Shown here: one piece after another, positions 4,634 to 9,822 of the stretch
Layout: each line of letters begins with the position of its first letter
How positions within the stretch are numbered: position 1 is the stretch's first letter
Assembly: GCA_035652075.1 (NCBI GenBank)
Contig: DASREL010000068.1
Location: 1-9,822 of the forward strand
Length of the DNA: 9,822 bases
Origin: Gp6-AA45 sp035652075
GTDB taxonomy: Bacteria; Acidobacteriota; Vicinamibacteria; Vicinamibacterales; CAVVIG01
Direction: 5' to 3'
Program-made: the position numbers and the translations under genes
Notes under the pieces: generated by a model
What the model was told of the DNA's origin: nothing
The model's input: the letters and a program-made list of their open reading frames with translations, nothing else
Database searches by the model: none

Positions 4634-7600
4634 TTAGCTGTGCAAATGTCTCGCCGTCAATCCCGTCGCGCGAGCTCGGCCGATCAGCACGTCCACTCGA
4701 TGCGTTCGGCCGTCATCGACAATGGGAATCTCACCGCCGGCGATGATGCGATCGTCGAGCCGTGTTTCGCGGATGCCGCGGCATTGCCCATCGGGATTCG
4801 AGACGGAGATGACGTAGACCGTCTGGCCGAGACGCCACGTGATTTCGTACTCCGGCCAGGACGCCGGAATGCAGGGATCCACGCTGAACGTCGCACCGCG
4901 TCGTTTCAGCCCGAGTATCGACTCGAGGCCGGCGCGATACAGCCAGGCGGCCGATCCGGTGTACCAACTCCATCCGCCGCGGCCGGCGTGTGGCGGTCGC
5001 GCATACACGTCCCCCGCGACTACGTACGGCTCGGTCTTGTATCGTTCGAGATCGGCCGTCGTGCGCGTGTGGTTGATCGGATTGAGCATGTGGAACAGCT
5101 CAGTCGCCTCGTCGCCGCATCCCGTGCGGGCGAGCGCCATCACGACCCAGACGGCGGCGTGTGTGTATTGACCGCCGTTCTCCCGAATCCCCGGTGGGTA
5201 GCCTTTGATGTACCCCGGTTCTTGTCGCGATCGATCGAAGGGGGCGGCAAGCAACAAGACGAGGCGCGAGGCGCGCGAGACGAGCGACGTGCGAACAGCG
5301 TCCATCGCGCGCTCGGCAAAGCGGCGCGGAACGGCGCCGGATAACACGGCCCACGATTGCGCGATCGAATCGATCCGGCACTCGTCGTTCTGCGCCGATC
5401 CGAGCGGCGTCCCATCGTCGTAATACCCGCGCCGATACCACTCGCCGTCCCACGCGGCTTCGAGGCGCGCGGCGAGTCGACGCGCGTCGGCGCGGTAGCG
5501 TGTGGCGCGCGTCCGATCCCTGCGCGTGTCGCACAACGACGCAAAATCGACCAGCACTCCGTGCAGGAAGAAGCCGAGCCAGGTGCTTTCGCCGCGGCCG
5601 GCGCTGCCGACGTGGTTCATCCCGTCGTTCCAGTCGCCGGTGCCGAAGAGCGGCAGGCCGTGCGTGCCAGCCGTCGCGCCGCGTTCGATCGCTCGAAGGC
5701 AATGCTCGAAGAGCGTTCCGCGTTCGGCCGACACCGACGGTAACCCGTACGCCTCGTGCTGTCCTTCGTCGAGCAACGGCGCCGTCAAGAAGGGGATCGA
5801 TTCGTCGAGGACGGCGTGGTCACCGGTGACGCGGACGTATTCGGCGACGACGTGCGGCAGCCACAGCAGATCGTCGGAACAACGGCTGCGAAGTCCGCGC
5901 CCGGACGGCTCGTGCCACCAGTGCTGCACATCTCCTTCGACGAACTGGCGCGCCGCCGCGCGCAGCAGGTGTGCTCGCGCGAGGTCCGGCCGCGCGAACA
6001 ACAACGCCATCACGTCTTGCAGTTGATCGCGGAAGCCGTAGGCGCCACCGGGCTGGTAGTAGCCGCCGCGTGTCCAGAGGCGACACGAAATCGTTTGATA
6101 GAGCAGCCAGCCGTTGAGCAGCGAATCGAACGAGTCGTCTGGCGTATGGACGCGGATCGTACCGAGCGTGTCGTGCCACGACGATTCGACGCGGGCGCGC
6201 GCGACTTCCGCGGCGGCGATCGTCCCATGTCGCGCAATCAACTGTCGTGCATCGTCGCGATCGGTGCCGGCACCCAACAGAAACACAAACGACCGGCGTT
6301 CGCCGGGCCGCAACACACACGCGACGTGCAGCGCCGCGCACGGATCGAGGCCAGCTCCCACGGCGCCGGACAACGTCCGCTGCGTCATCGCCTCCGCGTC
6401 CGACACGTCACGATTGCGACCGATGAACGACGTGCGATCCGCGGTCACCGACGCGGGCGCGACCGATGCCCACGAGAACGCGACTTGCCCCGCACAATCG
6501 GTGTTGTACGCGTTGGTGGCGAAGACCGCACCGGTCTCGCGGTCGACGCTGGTGACGACGTGCAGGTGTTCGCCGTCGCGAGGCGGACCGAGCGTCCACT
6601 CGTTGTACGCGAAGACGCTAAGCGCGCGCGGTGCCGCGCTTTGATTGGTGAGCGTCAACACCGAGAACTTGACCGGATCCGCGGCGTCGACGAACACGTC
6701 GAGCTCGTGACCGATACCGTCGACGAACCGAGAAAAACTCGTCCGTCCCGGCGCGTGGCGAACGACACATCGCTCTGTGTTCTCCGTCCGCGCTCGCGGC
6801 CCAGGCGTCGGCGTCCAGCAGCGGCCGGTGTCGTCGTCCCGGATGAACAGCGCTTCGCCAGTGGGATCAGCGATGGGATCGTTCGCGAACGGCGTCAGCC
6901 GATTCTCGCGGCTGTTGCCGCACCACGTGTGCGCCGCTCCTGACGCCGTGACGACGGTACCGAAGCGCGGGTTGGCGATGACATTCGCCCACGGCATTGG
7001 CGTTTCGTCCGCGCCGTCGAGCGTGATCGCGTACGTCCGGCCCCCGTCCTCGAAGCCGCCGCGGCCGTTGTCGAGCGTCGTGATCGGCGACGCCGTGGCG
7101 GCCGGCGCCACGGCGCGCCGTTCCGGCGATGACGTCTCGATGGTCGATCGCTGTGGCCGCGACGGTTCGGGGCGATCGAGATGTGTTCGGAGGTCACCGT
7201 CGGCGCCACGCAGCACGGCGCGTGCGACCGCTTCGAGCAACACGCGCTCCGCGCGCCCCATTCGATCGGCGCGCAGGAGATACGCGCCGCCAGGACGTTG
7301 CTGCCAGGTGCTCCACGGACCCTCCTGAAGCAGCGCAGTCAGTCGGGCATGAATCTCGTCGAGATAGCCGACCGGATACTCGTTGACGATGACGAGATCG
7401 GCAGTGAGCCCCTTGAGGCGCCAGTACTCCTGCGCGTGGAGGAGCTGGCGCACGAGCGGAATGTCCTCGTCGCCGGCGATCCGCACGAGCACGATCGGGA
7501 GGTCGCCCGATATCGCGTGCGGCCATAACCCCGATTGCCCGAGTTCGTTCGCGGCGATCGTGTCGGCGTCCGCGCGTAGCGAGCCGTCAGTGCCGAGAAC

Positions 7601-9822
7601 GCGAGAGGCAAGCCGTTCGAACAGAATCGCCTGGTCCGCGGAAATACCAAGATGGCGAAGCCCGCTTTCGGCGTGCGTCGCCGCGAGCGCGTACGTCCGC
7701 GTCGCCGCGTTCGGATCGTGATACTTCCGAGCCAGCGCTTCGACGGTTTCGCGGTCCGGCGCCATTCCGGTCGCAAAACAGAGCCGCACCGTCGCACCGG
7801 GCGGCAACCGAACGCGCTGACGCAAACTGACGATGGGGTCGAGGACGACGCCGGTCGTGCCCGACAGCGGGCGGCCGTCCATCGCCGCTGGATGAATCGG
7901 CGTCCGGCCGCGACCGAGAAAGCGAGCGCGATCCGTTTCCCACTCGAGCGGGCCTTGTGGCCGGCCCTCGAGGCTCAACACGTGAAATGCCCACACCGAT
8001 TCTTCGCGCGGGTCGCGCGGACGCCGATGGCACACCAGCGCCGCGTGATCGGGCAGGTATTCCGTCTCAACAAACAGCTTGCCGAACGCCGGATGCGCGA
8101 GATCGGCGGCCGCCGGCGCCAGCACGATTTCTGCGTAGCTGGTGACGTCGATCTCGCGAATGCGCGAGCCGTGGTTGCGGATCGTCACACGTCGCACCTC
8201 GACGTCGTCTTCCGTCGACACAGCGATATCGAGCCGGGTGGAGATGTCCTCGTCGCGACGCCGGAATGTCGCGCGGTCGGCGCCAAACGTGACGTTGTAC
8301 TCGTCAGGCTCGCATAGTGACGGCTGAAATGTGGTCGACCAGACGCGGCCGCTGCGAACGTCGCGCAGGTAAATGAACTGACCGTCCGCGTCTCGCGTGG
8401 CGTCGCGGCGCCAACGCGTGACCGATAGTCCGTGCCACAGGCTCGTGCCCCCGCCCGCGTTCGTCACCGACGTGACATACCGGCCATTCGACAGAAACTG
8501 CGTGTGGGGGACCGACGTGTGCGCGGATCGGTAGCGGCGTGTGGGCGCCGAGGCGGCCGGGGTGGCCACGCGCATCTCGTCGAGTGGCCGCGGCTCGATC
8601 GGCGCGATACGGCGCGGCGTGCGCTCCTGCAGCAGGAGTTCCGTCGCCTGCACGCGCGGGTCCGCGTGGAAGCGATCGACCATGCCGTCGCCGCCCAGCG
8701 CGTTGGCCAGCGCGACGAGCGTCATCCCCTGATGATGTGCGAGATACACCGGCACGACGACGCCACCGACGGCCGCATCTTCTGAGCCGCGAGGCGTGTA
8801 GTCGATCGCGTCGAAGAAACCGAAGTCGCCTTCGAGGCCGGCCGCGGCAAGCCGATGCAAGTTTGCGGTGCCCGCTGTCGCATCGAGCATGATCGCCAGC
8901 GCGGTGGCATAAGGAGCGACGACGAGTTCGTCGCCGAGGCCGCGTTTGAGGCCGAGCCCCGGTATGCCGAACGCTTTGTATTGATACGTGCCGTGCCGAT
9001 CGACGAGGTTGTACGCGGACTCCGAAATTCCCCACGGCACGCCGTGCTCGCGCGCGTAATCCTGCTGCCGTCGAACCGCAAGCCGGCACGAGTCGTCCAG
9101 CAGCGTGTCCGGGTACGTCCGCATGATCAGCAGCGGCATCAGGTACTCGAACAGCGTCGAACTCCAGGAGAGCAGCACCGGCGCACCGCGGACGCTGGTC
9201 ACCGGCCGCCCGAGGCGGAACCAGTGCGCTTCGGGCACGTCGCCCTTGGCGATCGCGATGAAGCTCGCGAGCCGCGCCTCGGACGCGAGGAGGTCGTAGT
9301 AGGACCCGTCGAGTCGACCCGGACCGTCGGCGTCTGCCAGCCGGTATCCGATCGAGAACAGGTGCCGCTTCGCATCGAAGAGAAACGCGAAGTTCATCGC
9401 ATCGACGAGCCGATCGGCACGCTTGGCAAGGCCCGGCGCGCGGTCGCGAAGCCCGGCCGCGATCGTCAGGAGCGCGCCAGCGAGATTGCCGCTGTCGACC
9501 GTCGAGACGTAGGCGGGCAGCAGCGGTGCCAGCGTGTGGGTGTCGTACCAGTTCAGCAGATGGCCTTCGAACCGTTCCAGTTGTTCGACAGCCGTCAAGG
9601 TGTCGTCGACGCGCCGCACCATGTCGTCGACGTCGATCAGGCCGAGATCGTGCGCCGCGAGCGACGCGAGCAGGCTGAGGCCAATGTTCGTCGGCGAGGT
9701 GCGATGCGCGGTGAGGAGCTCTCCATTCGGCGAGACCTGCACGTTGTCCGGCGGCAGGAAGTGATCCTCACTGCCCACGAACGTATCGAAATACGCCCAG
9801 GTTTTTTGCGCGACGGTGCGGA
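4634..9822 (-). CDS. ndvB: Cyclic beta-1,2-glucan synthase (NdvB/ChvB-type), C-terminal part, 5' end outside the window
   Basis: The frame is open to the right edge. The GTG at 9778 is not the start, because the 14 codons before it read R-T-V-A-Q-K-T-W-A-Y-F-D-T-F, the conserved lead into E-D-H-F-L-P-P-D-N. Numbering from 9778, the order is as follows. HRTSPTNIGL lies at 25-34. The glycoamylase-like domain (PF10091) spans about 195-390, with SWSSTLFEYLMP, PWGISESAYN (248-257), GTYQYKAFGIPGLGLKRG and AHHQGM (347-352). A first beta-sandwich spans about 420-690 and a helical linker about 750-870. The GH94 beta-sandwich spans about 900-1195, with WANVIANPRFGTVV. The GH94 catalytic barrel spans about 1205-1650, with GTGDWNDGMN (1379-1388), GYIKGYPPGIRENGGQYTHA and GGWSWYTGSAAWLYR. 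In characterised enzymes the central domain cyclises linear beta-1,2-glucan and the GH94 domain trims chain length by phosphorolysis. The GT84 glucosyltransferase and membrane part would be upstream, outside. The product is a periplasmic osmoregulatory glucan. Confidence 0.92.
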   Translation of the reverse strand, partial: RTVAQKTWAYFDTFVGSEDHFLPPDNVQVSPNGELLTAHRTSPTNIGLSLLASLAAHDLGLIDVDDMVRRVDDTLTAVEQLERFEGHLLNWYDTHTLAPLLPAYVSTVDSGNLAGALLTIAAGLRDRAPGLAKRADRLVDAMNFAFLFDAKRHLFSIGYRLADADGPGRLDGSYYDLLASEARLASFIAIAKGDVPEAHWFRLGRPVTSVRGAPVLLSWSSTLFEYLMPLLIMRTYPDTLLDDSCRLAVRRQQDYAREHGVPWGISESAYNLVDRHGTYQYKAFGIPGLGLKRGLGDELVVAPYATALAIMLDATAGTANLHRLAAAGLEGDFGFFDAIDYTPRGSEDAAVGGVVVPVYLAHHQGMTLVALANALGGDGMVDRFHADPRVQATELLLQERTPRRIAPIEPRPLDEMRVATPAASAPTRRYRSAHTSVPHTQFLSNGRYVTSVTNAGGGTSLWHGLSVTRWRRDATRDADGQFIYLRDVRSGRVWSTTFQPSLCEPDEYNVTFGADRATFRRRDEDISTRLDIAVSTEDDVEVRRVTIRNHGSRIREIDVTSYAEIVLAPAAADLAHPAFGKLFVETEYLPDHAALVCHRRPRDPREESVWAFHVLSLEGRPQGPLEWETDRARFLGRGRTPIHPAAMDGRPLSGTTGVVLDPIVSLRQRVRLPPGATVRLCFATGMAPDRETVEALARKYHDPNAATRTYALAATHAESGLRHLGISADQAILFERLASRVLGTDGSLRADADTIAANELGQSGLWPHAISGDLPIVLVRIAGDEDIPLVRQLLHAQEYWRLKGLTADLVIVNEYPVGYLDEIHARLTALLQEGPWSTWQQRPGGAYLLRADRMGRAERVLLEAVARAVLRGADGDLRTHLDRPEPSRPQRSTIETSSPERRAVAPAATASPITTLDNGRGGFEDGGRTYAITLDGADETPMPWANVIANPRFGTVVTASGAAHTWCGNSRENRLTPFANDPIADPTGEALFIRDDDTGRCWTPTPGPRARTENTERCVVRHAPGRTSFSRFVDGIGHELDVFVDAADPVKFSVLTLTNQSAAPRALSVFAYNEWTLGPPRDGEHLHVVTSVDRETGAVFATNAYNTDCAGQVAFSWASVAPASVTADRTSFIGRNRDVSDAEAMTQRTLSGAVGAGLDPCAALHVACVLRPGERRSFVFLLGAGTDRDDARQLIARHGTIAAAEVARARVESSWHDTLGTIRVHTPDDSFDSLLNGWLLYQTISCRLWTRGGYYQPGGAYGFRDQLQDVMALLFARPDLARAHLLRAAARQFVEGDVQHWWHEPSGRGLRSRCSDDLLWLPHVVAEYVRVTGDHAVLDESIPFLTAPLLDEGQHEAYGLPSVSAERGTLFEHCLRAIERGATAGTHGLPLFGTGDWNDGMNHVGSAGRGESTWLGFFLHGVLVDFASLCDTRRDRTRATRYRADARRLAARLEAAWDGEWYRRGYYDDGTPLGSAQNDECRIDSIAQSWAVLSGAVPRRFAERAMDAVRTSLVSRASRLVLLLAAPFDRSRQEPGYIKGYPPGIRENGGQYTHAAVWVVMALARTGCGDEATELFHMLNPINHTRTTADLERYKTEPYVVAGDVYARPPHAGRGGWSWYTGSAAWLYRAGLESILGLKRRGATFSVDPCIPASWPEYEITWRLGQTVYVISVSNPDGQCRGIRETRLDDRIIAGGEIPIVDDGRTHRVDVLIGRARATGLTARHLHS

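Noticed and set aside
5756..6943. Plus-strand open frame of 395 codons inside the glucan synthase
   Set aside because: It is a shadow of the synthase reading frame, Arg-rich, with no ribosome binding site or family motif.
9776..9778. GTG as the start of the glucan synthase
   Set aside because: The 14 codons upstream to the window edge continue the conserved family sequence without a stop, so the gene is simply cut by the window.

Overview
The window is high-GC bacterial chromosomal DNA with tightly packed genes. The mix points to a soil-type bacterium, most like Acidobacteriota (Vicinamibacteria-like). The mix is: a lactate permease, an atypical receiver-domain protein, a lipoprotein, secreted-protein ends of the 'LTAQ' type, a DUF3018/MazF toxin-antitoxin pair and a cyclic beta-1,2-glucan synthase. 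This is an inference from gene style; no rRNA or marker gene fixes the phylum.

Layout. At 1-1708 (minus) is an L-lactate/glycolate permease (lldP) whose stop overlaps the ATG of another minus-strand gene running off the left edge. Divergent from it, 1760-2856 (plus) is a two-gene unit: a stand-alone receiver-like protein lacking the usual acidic pair, then a lipoprotein of unknown function 5 bases later. A 20-bp tandem repeat built of 6+7+7-base subunits fills the gap to the convergent minus-strand unit (2922-4018). That unit is a MazE-type antitoxin (DUF3018) followed by a MazF toxin that lacks its usual stop and reads in frame into a secreted-type protein. The last MazF helix doubles as the start of a credible signal peptide. 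A perfect 14-bp palindrome lies just upstream of the antitoxin. Divergent from the antitoxin is tRNA-Phe(GAA) with encoded CCA (4108-4183), followed by an interspersed-repeat-like hairpin.

The right half (4249-9822, minus) holds the C-terminal 1,700+ residues of a cyclic beta-1,2-glucan synthase (NdvB/ChvB type). It shows the glycoamylase-like cyclisation domain, two beta-sandwich regions and the GH94 phosphorylase-like domain with its DWND motif. A small basic protein of unknown function follows immediately downstream with its own strong ribosome binding site. The synthase gene is open at the right edge; its N-terminal glucosyltransferase part, if present, is outside.

How the parts work together: lactate uptake, toxin-antitoxin and glucan synthesis appear to be independent units. 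The most unusual element is the MazF fusion or nested secreted gene. Nothing else suggests a multi-gene defence or metabolic island.
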